NCBI RefSeq assembly: GCF_013141695.1
Contig: NZ_WHNY01000087.1
Location: 61,937 to 125,936 of the forward strand
DNA: 64,000 nt
Direction: 5' to 3'
DNA from: Paenibacillus plantarum
GTDB lineage: Bacteria; Bacillota; Bacilli; Paenibacillales; NBRC-103111
Shown here piece by piece: positions 51,297 to 60,109 of the stretch; positions within the stretch are counted from its first letter, which is position 1; each line of letters begins with the position of its first letter. A program made the position numbers and the translations under genes. The notes below the pieces were generated by a model. The model was not told the DNA's origin. It worked only from the letters and a program-made list of their open reading frames with translations, and did not search any database.

Positions 51297-52385
51297 ATGG
51301 CCTTAGATCTGGAAACGAGCTCTTTTACCTTTGACGACCTGGCCAAAAAATATAGTGATTTTTACGCCCCTTATTACGATATTAAAGTGGATGGCACGAA
51401 ATTGTCGGATGATATCGCACTGGATAATCTACGTGTGGAGACAACGATTGATGGTACGGCAGACTCTTTTTCTTTTCGAGTAGCGAATGCGTACGATATT
51501 ACGAAGAATGAATTCCAGTGGCTATCTACCTTTACATTAGGTAAAGCCATTGATATCGGGTTAGGTTATGTAGACAAATTTACACCTGTGTTTACGGGAC
51601 AAATCACGTCTGTTGTTGTGGATTTTCCAGAAGACGGCGCCCCTGGTCTCGTTGTGCGTGGGATGGATATTTCTTATCTGATGATGAAAGGGACGAAGTC
51701 TCGCTCTTGGAATAAGAAGAAATACAGTGAAGTTGTTGAAGAAATCGCCAAAACATATGGCTTCAAAACAAACGTGGATGCCACGACAACGGTATTTCCG
51801 GCACTTTCACAGAGTCAGATCAATGACTATCACTTCATTCAAAATTTAGCGAATTTAGTTAACTATGATTTCTTCGTTGTGGGGAAAAATTTGTATTTCC
51901 GTAAGCCATTAACGGCGATGACAGCCGTGATGACGCTGGAAATGGGGAAGACGCTCCGCAGTTTAATGATAGATCACAATTTGGCCGAGCAAATTACGGG
52001 CGTAACTGTACGAGCTTGGGATAATAAAGAGTTAAAAGTTATCGAAGGCAAGTCAGCCAGCGTGACGAAGCTCGGTTCTAACAGCAAGACGGGCAAGGAT
52101 ATTTTAGGCTCAAAAGGTGATTTCATCGAGCATATGTATACGAATGTAACCTCTGTGGAGGAAGCGAAAAGCTACGCAGATGCGATATTAAACCGCCGAG
52201 CCATGAAGTTGGTTAGCGGCAGCGGGGAATGTATTGGGATTCCAGAGATTCGCGCCGGGCGCTATATTAAGCTGAGTGGTGTTGGCAAGACGTTCGACCA
52301 ACCGTATTATATTACGGGAGCAACACACATTTTCGACGATGAAGGTTATACAACTCGGTTTCAACTGGGAGGGAATGCGGTCTAA
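51297..52385 (+). CDS. Baseplate hub protein (VgrG/Pvc8 N-terminal, gp27-like)
   Basis: This 362-residue protein of the phage late-control D / gp27 family forms the trimeric hub that links tube and spike. It has a beta-barrel type N-terminus (SFRVANAYDITKNEFQWLS, ~60), a VVRGMDISYLMMKGTKSRSW stretch (~118) and the C-terminal barrel (IRAGRYIKLSGVGKTFDQPYYITGATHIFDDEGYTTRF). It starts 4 nt after the LysM gene. The spike lies on a separate gene overlapping by one base, so the VgrG is split into two chains. Confidence 0.9.
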   Translation: MALDLETSSFTFDDLAKKYSDFYAPYYDIKVDGTKLSDDIALDNLRVETTIDGTADSFSFRVANAYDITKNEFQWLSTFTLGKAIDIGLGYVDKFTPVFTGQITSVVVDFPEDGAPGLVVRGMDISYLMMKGTKSRSWNKKKYSEVVEEIAKTYGFKTNVDATTTVFPALSQSQINDYHFIQNLANLVNYDFFVVGKNLYFRKPLTAMTAVMTLEMGKTLRSLMIDHNLAEQITGVTVRAWDNKELKVIEGKSASVTKLGSNSKTGKDILGSKGDFIEHMYTNVTSVEEAKSYADAILNRRAMKLVSGSGECIGIPEIRAGRYIKLSGVGKTFDQPYYITGATHIFDDEGYTTRFQLGGNAV

Positions 52386-53110
52386 TGTTCAAAACTCCCG
52401 ATATAACAATTGGTGGTATATCCGATTTTGCCAGTCAGAAGATTGGCGGCGTCATGGTGGCTGTGGTTACGAATAACACCGATCCTGATAAAATGGGGCG
52501 TGTGAAGCTCAAGCTGCCGATGCAAGAAACCGAAACGGAGACAGACTGGGTCCGTATCGCGACGTTAATGGGCGGTAAGGAAATGGGTAGTCTTTTTATC
52601 CCGGAGGTTGGGGATGAAGTGTTGGTTGCCTTTCATTTAGGCGAACTGCGGATGCCATTCGTGATTGGTATGCTGTGGAATCCGAAAAATATGCCGCCAA
52701 CACCCGCAGAGAAGAATGATTTGCGCATGATTAAAACAAAATCAGGTCATGAACTGTCTTTCAATGATAAGAGCGGTGACGAGAGTATCACGTTGAAGAC
52801 CAAAAAAGGTCAGATTATTGAACTCAAGGATAAGGATCAGAGCATTTCAATTGCGGACTCCAGTGGAAACAATAAGATTTTGATCAAAGGCGGATCGGCG
52901 AATGAGATTTCGGTCGTCAGCCAAACTTCGAAGATCACCTTGAACGCCAAGGGCGAGGTCGGGATTGAAAGCACGAAGGAAATCAAAATTAAATCTACGC
53001 AAATTAACATAGAAGCTTCTGCTACGATGGCTTTGAAGGCAGGAGCCACCTTGGATCTGAAGTCCGATGGTATCATCAACATCAAAGGTAGTATGGTGAA
53101 AATAAACTAA
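52385..53110 (+). CDS. Baseplate spike protein (gp5/gpV-like)
   Basis: This 241-residue protein has an OB-fold (VAVVTNNTDPDKMGRVKLKLP, ~25-45, then EVGDEVLVAFHLGELRMPFVIGMLWN) and a C-terminal triple-stranded beta-helix rich in KSG, KTKKGQ and short alternating repeats, ending IINIKGSMVKIN. With the hub it forms the piercing tip. No PAAR tip gene is seen next to it. The ATG overlaps the hub stop (TAATG). Confidence 0.9.
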   Translation: MFKTPDITIGGISDFASQKIGGVMVAVVTNNTDPDKMGRVKLKLPMQETETETDWVRIATLMGGKEMGSLFIPEVGDEVLVAFHLGELRMPFVIGMLWNPKNMPPTPAEKNDLRMIKTKSGHELSFNDKSGDESITLKTKKGQIIELKDKDQSISIADSSGNNKILIKGGSANEISVVSQTSKITLNAKGEVGIESTKEIKIKSTQINIEASATMALKAGATLDLKSDGIINIKGSMVKIN

Positions 53111-53143
53111 CGTCAAAATCAATTAGCGAGAGGGCGTGGCGAG

Positions 53144-53545
53144 ATGTCGGAAGCATTTTTGGGACGAGGATGGAAATTCCCGATTCAGGTTGATCCTGCA
53201 ACAGGAAGAATCCGAATGTCCGAGTATGAGGAAGACATCGCTGAAGCGATTCGCGTCATTTTGGGCACCACGCAGGGTGAACGCGTTATGCGCCCTTCTT
53301 TTGGATGCGGCGTCCAGGAATTTATCTTCGGTTTAACGGACGATACGACTCTTCATTTGCTGCAAACGAATATTGAAGAAGCCATTCGCAACTGGGAGCC
53401 GAGGGTACATGAGGTTGAAGTGAAAGCCATTCCAGAAGCGGATGACCCCGCTAAAGTCATGATTCATATTGCTTATCAGGTACGTACAACGAACAACTTG
53501 TATAACCAAGTTTATCCGTTTTATTTATTTGAAGGTTCCAAATAG
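53144..53545 (+). CDS. Baseplate wedge protein (gp25/Afp9-like)
   Basis: This 133-residue gp25-like wedge protein shows the family signature LGTTQGERVMRPSFGCGVQEFIF (~42-64). It starts MSEAFLGRGWKFPIQVD and contains IEEAIRNWEPRV. In Afp/PVC and T4 it starts the sheath at the baseplate. GGCGTGGCGAG lies before the ATG. A short overlap region with the next ribosome binding site follows. Confidence 0.93.
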   Translation: MSEAFLGRGWKFPIQVDPATGRIRMSEYEEDIAEAIRVILGTTQGERVMRPSFGCGVQEFIFGLTDDTTLHLLQTNIEEAIRNWEPRVHEVEVKAIPEADDPAKVMIHIAYQVRTTNNLYNQVYPFYLFEGSK

Positions 53546-53594
53546 AAAGAGGATGCGGAAGCGATGACGATACGTGCAGAGAGGAGGTGGAACT

Positions 53595-56500
53595 GTGCAA
53601 CCTCCCAAAATTGATTCCAGAGACATAGCTGATCTGATCGCCCAAATGAAGGAAATGGCGCCGTATTATACGCCGGAGTGGCGATTTACACCTGAGAATC
53701 CAGATCCGGGTTCAGCCTTATTCCTGATGTTTGCGGATATGTTTCACGACAATATTAAGCGATTGAACCGCGTACCGACGAAGAACCTGATCTCTTTTCT
53801 AAACATGTTCGATGTCACGCTGCTTCCAGCAAGACCGGCTAGCAGCTACCTGACATTTGCGCTGAATGAAGGAACGAAAGAATCTGTGTTTATTTCGGCG
53901 GGGACACAAATTGCCGCTTCAATAGAGGCCGATACGATTCTATATGAAACGGCACGCAGCGCCTTGCTGACGCCGGCCGTACTCTCGAGCATTTATGTGA
54001 CGAGTCGCAAACAGGATATCATTGTCCGGATCACGGATGACTTCTTACTTGCTAGTCGTCAAGGTTACGCGATGCCGAAGAAGCTATTCCGGTTGCAGGA
54101 TGGAGACAATTTACAGGCGCATGCCTTGTATTTGGAGCACAGTTCCCTTTTCACGGTAACCAACCCGGCACAGATTGAGATCGAATTCCGTAATTCGACG
54201 AAACGGTTTGAGGAGTTCGGGATGGTGAGTCAACTCGCAGATCCCGAGCATACGGAATGGCTGTATGCAACAGCAGATGGTTGGAAAGCATTTGATGCCG
54301 TTGAGGCGCAGGGCAATCGGATTATTTTGCTCAAAAGTGTCCGTGAAGAGCTTGCGCTCAAAGAAGTGAATGGCCAAAGCGGTCGCTGGATTCAATGTCG
54401 ATTAAAGCCACTGCAATCTGGTGGTACGACGCTCGCTGACAGCAGGCTTTCTATGGATCATATCTCTTTCAAAACAGACTATGTAGATACACTCGAAACG
54501 GGCGGTATTCAGCCTGATCAAATGTTTTACAATGATATTGATGCGGATCCTTCGGGGTTCTATCCATTTGGTGATCAATTCGCTCTGTATGGCTCCTTCT
54601 ATATTGGCAGTCAGGAAGTGTTTACGAAAACCAATGGTGATATTAAGTTAAGCTTCGGTCTGCAGGCGATTGAGAATCGTTTTGGGGCGGAGAACGCAGA
54701 TCAAGTTGACTGGAAAATGGTCATGAAGAAGAACAAGTTCGATAAAGCACCTGTTGTGCATGTGACGGTTCTTCAAGTGGCTTGGGAATATTGGAACGGT
54801 ACGACGTGGGTGCGGCTTGATGTGGGCAAGGATGCGGAGAAGCTCTTCTACTACCCCGTGCAGCAAAAGGTTCGCAAGGAGATTGAGTTCCGCTGTCCGC
54901 CTGATCTTCAGGCTACCTATGTGAATGGGAATGAGAACCGCTGGATCCGAGCACGGATTTTACATATTGAAAATGCGTATATCGCACAGGCTTTATATTT
55001 ATCACCATGGATTGACGACGTAGCGCTGACGTACGAATATGAGGATCGTCTTTATCAAGCGGATCGTTGTTTGTCCTTCAATAACACGGTTTTCGAGGAA
55101 CGAACCAAGCATACCCGTCAATTGGCAGGCGGATTTGAACCCTTCCAGCCTTTGGAAGGCAACCATCCAGCGTTATGTTTCTCTTTTGATACACCTCCTG
55201 TGAGAGGTCCTATTTCGATATTCGTCTCGATTAAACAACAACGATTCTCGGAGCATGACGTCCCCATGTTAGAGTGGGAATATTTGCGAGCAGGCTTGCT
55301 CCCAGGTACGCCACCGGAGTGGGTGGCACTCAAGGTTATCGATGAAACGAATGGCTTGACGCAAAGCGGCACGGTGCAGTTCGTGGGTCCATCTGATTTT
55401 GCAGGCGTCTCACTATTCGGTCAAGAAGGTTACTGGATTCGGGCTACGAATCGGGATGATATCTACGATGATCTGACGGGGCATGTGCAGATTCCGACGA
55501 TTCATGGCGTGTATATGAATACGGTTCATGTCCTCCAGCAGGAGACGATTACGGGTGAAGTTCCTGAGGTCAAAGGACTGGAAGAGACGGAATACCAGCT
55601 CAGCAGACAAGGAATCGTATCTGAGGAAGTATGGGTAGATGAGACGGAGTTCATTACGGAAGAGGATATCTCCGAGTACGAGTTATCTGGGACACCACTC
55701 ATGGACATTCGCCGCGATTCAGAGGGCAATATTCTGCAGGTATGGGTTCGTTGGACCTCTGTTCGCGATTTGACGTTATCGAGTAACCGAGATCGGCATT
55801 ATGTGATTGATCACACCTTTGGACGCATACGTGTAGGGGATGGTGTTCATGGGATGCACCCGCCGAAGGGCGGACTCGAGCAATTGAAGGTTACCTACCA
55901 AGTTACAATGGGCCAAATCGGCAATGTCGCCGCTCGTCAGATCAATCAGATGCAGGATTCGATTGCTTTTGTAGGTGAGGTGTATAACCCTGAGCCCGCG
56001 TCAGGCGGCTGTCAGGCCGAGAAACTGGAGTCTGCGCTAGTGCGGGGGCCGGAGATGTTGAAGCATCGTAACCGAGCCGTTTCGTCCAAAGATTACGAGT
56101 GGCTGGCTAGAGAAGCCTATCCGAACATTGCGAAAGTGACGTGTATTCCGAATCGGAATGCCTATATGAAGAAAGAAATCGGAGCGATGACGCTTGTTAT
56201 TTTGCCGAAAGAAGGCCAACAAGGCAGTTCAACGTTTCCTGAGCTGAAAAAACAAGTAGAACGATTCATCCTGGGACGTGCTTCAAGTCTGGTTGCTTTC
56301 CCGGAACGCTTGCAGGTCATTGAGCCGGTGTATATGGAAATATCGGTTTCAGCTATTGTCGCTGTTGAGGGAATGGATACGGTCGTTCTCACGGAAATTC
56401 AGGCGATTGAGAAATTAAATCGATTCCTTGACCCGTTAACGGGCAATTTTGATAATAAAGGTTGGGCCATCGGTGCGCAGATTCATCCTTCCGTCTTTTA

Positions 56501-56669
56501 CGCGTTGTTGAAATCGATTCGGGCGATTAGCCATGTCGAAAAGCTGTATATGACCGTCTACAAAATTGAAGACGGCGAGCGCGTGGAGCTGGATGTTAAT
56601 CGTCTGCCTTCGCTGCCGCATAGCATTATTGTGAGCGGAAAGCACAAGGTGGTTGTGAACGTACTTTAG
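53595..56669 (+). CDS. Baseplate J-like wedge protein 1 (Afp11-like)
   Basis: This 1024-residue protein has an N-terminal motif (MAPYYTPEWRFTPENPDPGSALFLMFADMF, ~22-50) typical of Afp11/Pvc11. The C-terminal half carries the baseplate J core (RNRAVSSKDYEWLAREAYPNIAKV, ~825) and ends in a beta domain. GTG 53595 is chosen since GGAGGTGG lies 7 nt before it. The large middle part (~150-600) has beta-rich domains and is longer than in T4 gp6. It forms the outer baseplate ring with the next gene product. Confidence 0.88.
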   Translation: MQPPKIDSRDIADLIAQMKEMAPYYTPEWRFTPENPDPGSALFLMFADMFHDNIKRLNRVPTKNLISFLNMFDVTLLPARPASSYLTFALNEGTKESVFISAGTQIAASIEADTILYETARSALLTPAVLSSIYVTSRKQDIIVRITDDFLLASRQGYAMPKKLFRLQDGDNLQAHALYLEHSSLFTVTNPAQIEIEFRNSTKRFEEFGMVSQLADPEHTEWLYATADGWKAFDAVEAQGNRIILLKSVREELALKEVNGQSGRWIQCRLKPLQSGGTTLADSRLSMDHISFKTDYVDTLETGGIQPDQMFYNDIDADPSGFYPFGDQFALYGSFYIGSQEVFTKTNGDIKLSFGLQAIENRFGAENADQVDWKMVMKKNKFDKAPVVHVTVLQVAWEYWNGTTWVRLDVGKDAEKLFYYPVQQKVRKEIEFRCPPDLQATYVNGNENRWIRARILHIENAYIAQALYLSPWIDDVALTYEYEDRLYQADRCLSFNNTVFEERTKHTRQLAGGFEPFQPLEGNHPALCFSFDTPPVRGPISIFVSIKQQRFSEHDVPMLEWEYLRAGLLPGTPPEWVALKVIDETNGLTQSGTVQFVGPSDFAGVSLFGQEGYWIRATNRDDIYDDLTGHVQIPTIHGVYMNTVHVLQQETITGEVPEVKGLEETEYQLSRQGIVSEEVWVDETEFITEEDISEYELSGTPLMDIRRDSEGNILQVWVRWTSVRDLTLSSNRDRHYVIDHTFGRIRVGDGVHGMHPPKGGLEQLKVTYQVTMGQIGNVAARQINQMQDSIAFVGEVYNPEPASGGCQAEKLESALVRGPEMLKHRNRAVSSKDYEWLAREAYPNIAKVTCIPNRNAYMKKEIGAMTLVILPKEGQQGSSTFPELKKQVERFILGRASSLVAFPERLQVIEPVYMEISVSAIVAVEGMDTVVLTEIQAIEKLNRFLDPLTGNFDNKGWAIGAQIHPSVFYALLKSIRAISHVEKLYMTVYKIEDGERVELDVNRLPSLPHSIIVSGKHKVVVNVL

Positions 56670-56685
56670 GAAATAGATGATAATT

Positions 56686-56752
56686 ACGAAGCCAGTTTTC
56701 TATCGAAAACTTAAGTGTATGCTTACGAAGCTAGATTTCTAACGAAATCTTT
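56686..56752. repeat. Two small hairpin repeats before the second baseplate J gene
   Basis: Two diverged copies of a ~31-nt unit (ttacgaag-c-ag... ) each hold a hairpin: GTTTTC TATC GAAAAC at 56695-56710 and GATTTC TAAC GAAATC at 56734-56749. The second lies only a few bases before AGGAGGT, so it could affect translation of the next gene. Confidence 0.5.
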
Positions 56753-56768
56753 TAGGAGGTGAGCACAA

Positions 56769-59003
56769 GTGCTGCCAATTCCCAATTTAGATGACCGGAT
56801 GTTCGAACAAATGGTGATGGAGGCTCGGAAGTCGATTCCGAAGCTATTTCCAGAATGGACAGATGAGAATGAGCATGATCCTGGGATTACGCTGCTGGAG
56901 CTGATGTCATGGATGACAGAGATGCAGCAGTATTACTTAAATCGGGTGACGGAGCGCAGTGAACGCAAGTTTCTGAAGCTGTTGGGGATTCGTCCTCGCG
57001 ATGCGGTGTCTGCAGTATGTGATGTGACGTTTACTGGCGCTACGCAGCAGCTTGTGCTCCCTAAAGGGACGCCGTTGTCCGCGATGGATCTGCGTTTTGA
57101 GACGCAGGGAACGGTACAGTTAGTTCCAGCTGCATTGGAGAAGGTGCTCGTGCGTACGGAAACGGCTGCTGCCGATTATACATCGAACAATCAGGCCAAA
57201 ATTGCTTACTATGCTTTTGGTGCTGATGCCCGCAAGGGAGCTCATCTGTATCTCGGTTTTGATCAGGCATTGCCAATGGACACCGAGATTTCGATCTATT
57301 TTAATCTGTTTGACCGCTACCCAGTGACCGTAAGTCACCACGCTGAGAAGATGGCGCCAATGATTTCATCAGCCAAAGTTGCTTGGTCATTCGCAGGTGC
57401 AGGCGGAGATGGACAGTCGGAGAGCTGGCTGCCGATTGAGGCGAAAAGCGATACCACAGTTCACCTATCGCAAAGCGGGGAATTTAAGTTTTTCATCACA
57501 TCGGAGATGAAGCCGTTGTCCTTGTATCCGGCTGATGACCGTGGCCGCTATTGGATCTGCTGTACACTGGAGGAGGACGGCTATGAGCTGGCTCCCAAAA
57601 TCGAGAAGATCACGCTCAATGCCGTCAGGGCAGTGGAGCAGGAAACCTTTAGCGAGGTGACGGCTTTCAGCAGCTCGGGCGAGCCGAGTCAAAGCTTCGA
57701 GTTGAGCACGTTTCTAGCTTATAACGGCCTGCACACTGTACAGGTGCTGGATGAGCAGGGCCGTTGGCGCGACTGGCACACGGTCGCTGACTTAAGTGAT
57801 TGCGGGCCAACGGATCTCTGCTGCGAGCTGCAGCAGGATTCGGCCCGTAGGATGACCCGTCTTCGCTTCGGCGACGGGGTGCATGGTAGTATCCCGCCGC
57901 AGGGTGCGCGGCAGGTGCGGCTTGTTGCTTACACGGCTGAGTTTGATTACAGCCGGTATGTGGGAGGCAGCAAAGGTCTGCCTGGGCAGACCTTTGAGAT
58001 CAGCCGCGGACGCGTGTACAAGCCTAGCAGCATGCTGCTGCAGGTTGGCTCCCGTCCGCGGGGCGAGGATGTCTTCGTCTGGGACGATTGGACGGCCGTG
58101 GATGACTTCGATAACTCGAAGTCAACAGACCGCCACTACGTCTACGACGCCGCCGCAGGCACGATCCGCTTCGGGAATAACGAAGCGGGGTTGGTGCCGC
58201 GCAAGTCCGGGGAACCGAACATTCGGTTCCTGGCCTTGCAGGCAGGCGGGGGCGTACGAGGCAACGTGAAGGACGGCCTCGTGTCGGGGTTCACGGCTTC
58301 GCCAGGCGTGAGCGTGACGAATCCGTTCCCGGCGCGCGGCGGCCTGGAAGCGGAGACGCTCGCGCAAGCGAAGCTGAGCGTGCAGCGCGAGCTGGCTGCG
58401 CCAACGCGCGCGGTGACCGCCGAGGACTACGAGGCGCTCGCGAAGGCGGCGCCGGGTCTCCGCGTCGCGCGGGTGAAGGCGATCCCGCTGTATAAGCCGG
58501 GGATGCGGGATTTCCCGCGGGTATCGGCGCCGGCGCAGATGACCGTGGTGGTTGTGCCCTACAGCGAGAGCGACAAGCCGAAGGCTGGCAAGGGCTTCTT
58601 GCAGACGATCAAGCTGCATCTGGATCGGCATCGGCTTCTAACAACGGAGCTGCATGTCATTCCAGCGGAGTATATTAAGATCACCGTCCACGCAGTCGTA
58701 GTGATGGAGCCGAAGTATAAGAACGAGCAACGGCGCATCGCGCTCGAGCTCAAAAACCTGCTTCAACCGATGGACCATGGGCAGGGCGCGCAAGGTTGGC
58801 GTTTTGGACGGACTGTGTATAAGGGAGATATTTACGGCGTCATTTCCCGCATCAAAGGTGTCGTCTATGTGCAGGACATTTGGCTCGATGCCGAAGGCAC
58901 GGGCTTCCATAAGGATGGCGCTGGGGATATTCATATCCCGCCTTATGCGTTAGTCTACTCCGGCAATCATGAGATCGAGACGATCAGTCAGACGGATTTG
59001 TAG
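56769..59003 (+). CDS. Baseplate J-like wedge protein 2 (Afp12-like)
   Basis: This 744-residue protein starts with GTG after AGGAGGTGAG. The N-terminus (LDDRMFEQMVMEARKSIPKLFPEWTDENEHDPGITLLELMSWMTEM, ~5-50) matches Afp12/Pvc12-type baseplate proteins. The C-terminal half has the J-like core (AVTAEDYEALAKAAPGLRVARV, ~550). GC content rises strongly at 58,200-58,550. It partners Afp11-like protein in the wedge. A 1.1-kb repeat region follows. Confidence 0.9.
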   Translation: MLPIPNLDDRMFEQMVMEARKSIPKLFPEWTDENEHDPGITLLELMSWMTEMQQYYLNRVTERSERKFLKLLGIRPRDAVSAVCDVTFTGATQQLVLPKGTPLSAMDLRFETQGTVQLVPAALEKVLVRTETAAADYTSNNQAKIAYYAFGADARKGAHLYLGFDQALPMDTEISIYFNLFDRYPVTVSHHAEKMAPMISSAKVAWSFAGAGGDGQSESWLPIEAKSDTTVHLSQSGEFKFFITSEMKPLSLYPADDRGRYWICCTLEEDGYELAPKIEKITLNAVRAVEQETFSEVTAFSSSGEPSQSFELSTFLAYNGLHTVQVLDEQGRWRDWHTVADLSDCGPTDLCCELQQDSARRMTRLRFGDGVHGSIPPQGARQVRLVAYTAEFDYSRYVGGSKGLPGQTFEISRGRVYKPSSMLLQVGSRPRGEDVFVWDDWTAVDDFDNSKSTDRHYVYDAAAGTIRFGNNEAGLVPRKSGEPNIRFLALQAGGGVRGNVKDGLVSGFTASPGVSVTNPFPARGGLEAETLAQAKLSVQRELAAPTRAVTAEDYEALAKAAPGLRVARVKAIPLYKPGMRDFPRVSAPAQMTVVVVPYSESDKPKAGKGFLQTIKLHLDRHRLLTTELHVIPAEYIKITVHAVVVMEPKYKNEQRRIALELKNLLQPMDHGQGAQGWRFGRTVYKGDIYGVISRIKGVVYVQDIWLDAEGTGFHKDGAGDIHIPPYALVYSGNHEIETISQTDL

Positions 59004-59050
59004 GTGACGTATGGCTGGTGGTTGTGGACATGAGTTAAGTAGAAGTAGAA

Positions 59051-60032
59051 GAGTTTCGCCAAACTGCCGGCAGCTAACTGAAAAATGTATGATTAGCGCT
59101 CAGTTGAGTAGTTAGCTTTCAAATAAATGTAAAATATACAGCTAATTTTAGCGTATTTCCTGAGATTTAGCGATTAGATGGAAAAAGTACAGCTAATATG
59201 AGCTAGTTTTACGGTTTGGTGGATTTTGGCGGGAATTAACTGTAGGAAATCCATCTAATACTCCTAAGTGGGGAGAATCAGCAAAATTAGCTACATAAAA
59301 TCCATTTAATTTGTTTCAGGCGATGGAGAACAGGTTAGTTGGCAGCGTTAAAGGTAGAAGTAGTTGTAGAAGTAGAAGAGTTTCGCCAAACTGCCGGCAG
59401 CTAGCTCATAAATGAATGATTAACGCTCAGTTGAGTAGCTAGCTTTCAAATAGATGTAAAATATACAGCTAATTTTGCCGTATTTCCTGAGATTTAGCGA
59501 TTAGATGGAAAAAGTACAGTTAATATGAGCAAGATTGGCGGTTTGGTGGGTTTTGGCGGAAATTAACTGTAGGAAATCCATCTAATACTCCTAAGTGGGG
59601 AGAATCAGCAAAATTAGCTACATAAAATCCATTTAGTTTGTTTGAGGTGGCGGAGAACAGGTTAGTTGGCAGCGTTAAAGGTAGAAGTTAGTTGTAGTTG
59701 TAGAGATAGAAGTAGAAGTAGAAGTAGAAGTAGAAGAGTTTCGCCAAACTGCCGGCCAGCTAGCTCAAAAATGAATGATTAGCGCTCAGTTGAGTAGCTA
59801 GCTTTCAAATAAATGTAAAATATACAGCTAATTTCTCCGTATTTCCTGAGATTTAGCGATTAGATGGAAAAAGTACAGCTAATATGAGCAAGATTGGCGG
59901 TTTGGTGGGTTTTGGTGGAAATTAACTGTAGGAAATCCATCTAATGCTCCTAAGTGGGGAGAATCAGCAAAATTAGCTATATAAAATCCATTTAATTTGT
60001 TTGAGGCGATGGAGAACAGGTTAGTTGGCAGC
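59051..60032. repeat. Three ~296-bp copies of a nested palindromic element
   Basis: Copies lie at 59051-59346, 59378-59674 and 59736-60032. Each begins gagtttcgccaaactgccgg and ends ggttagttggcagc. Within each, AAATGTAAAATATACAGCTAATTTT pairs with a later AAAATTAGCTACATAAAATCCATTT, and inside it AGATGGAAAAAGTACAGCTAAT pairs with ATTAACTGTAGGAAATCCATCT. Short gtagaa microsatellites join the copies. There is no ORF. The repeated copies are close to identical, so expansion was recent. Confidence 0.92.
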
Positions 60033-60040
60033 AGCGGCAT

Positions 60041-60076
60041 TTGAACTTGAACTTGAGCTTGAAGTTGAACTTGAAT
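60041..60076. repeat. Six-base tandem repeat (ttgaac-like)
   Basis: Six copies of a ttgaac/ttgagc/ttgaag unit lie just before the ribosome binding site of the next gene. Together with the gtagaa stretches it indicates slippage-prone sequence in this gap. Confidence 0.75.
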
Positions 60077-60109
60077 TGCCCAAAATAAATAGAAAAGAGG
60101 TGACGAACG

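Noticed and set aside
58122..58631. 169-codon minus-strand ORF inside the second baseplate J gene
   Set aside because: A GC-rich shadow ORF on the opposite strand of a well-supported structural gene, His/Arg-rich, without a ribosome binding site.
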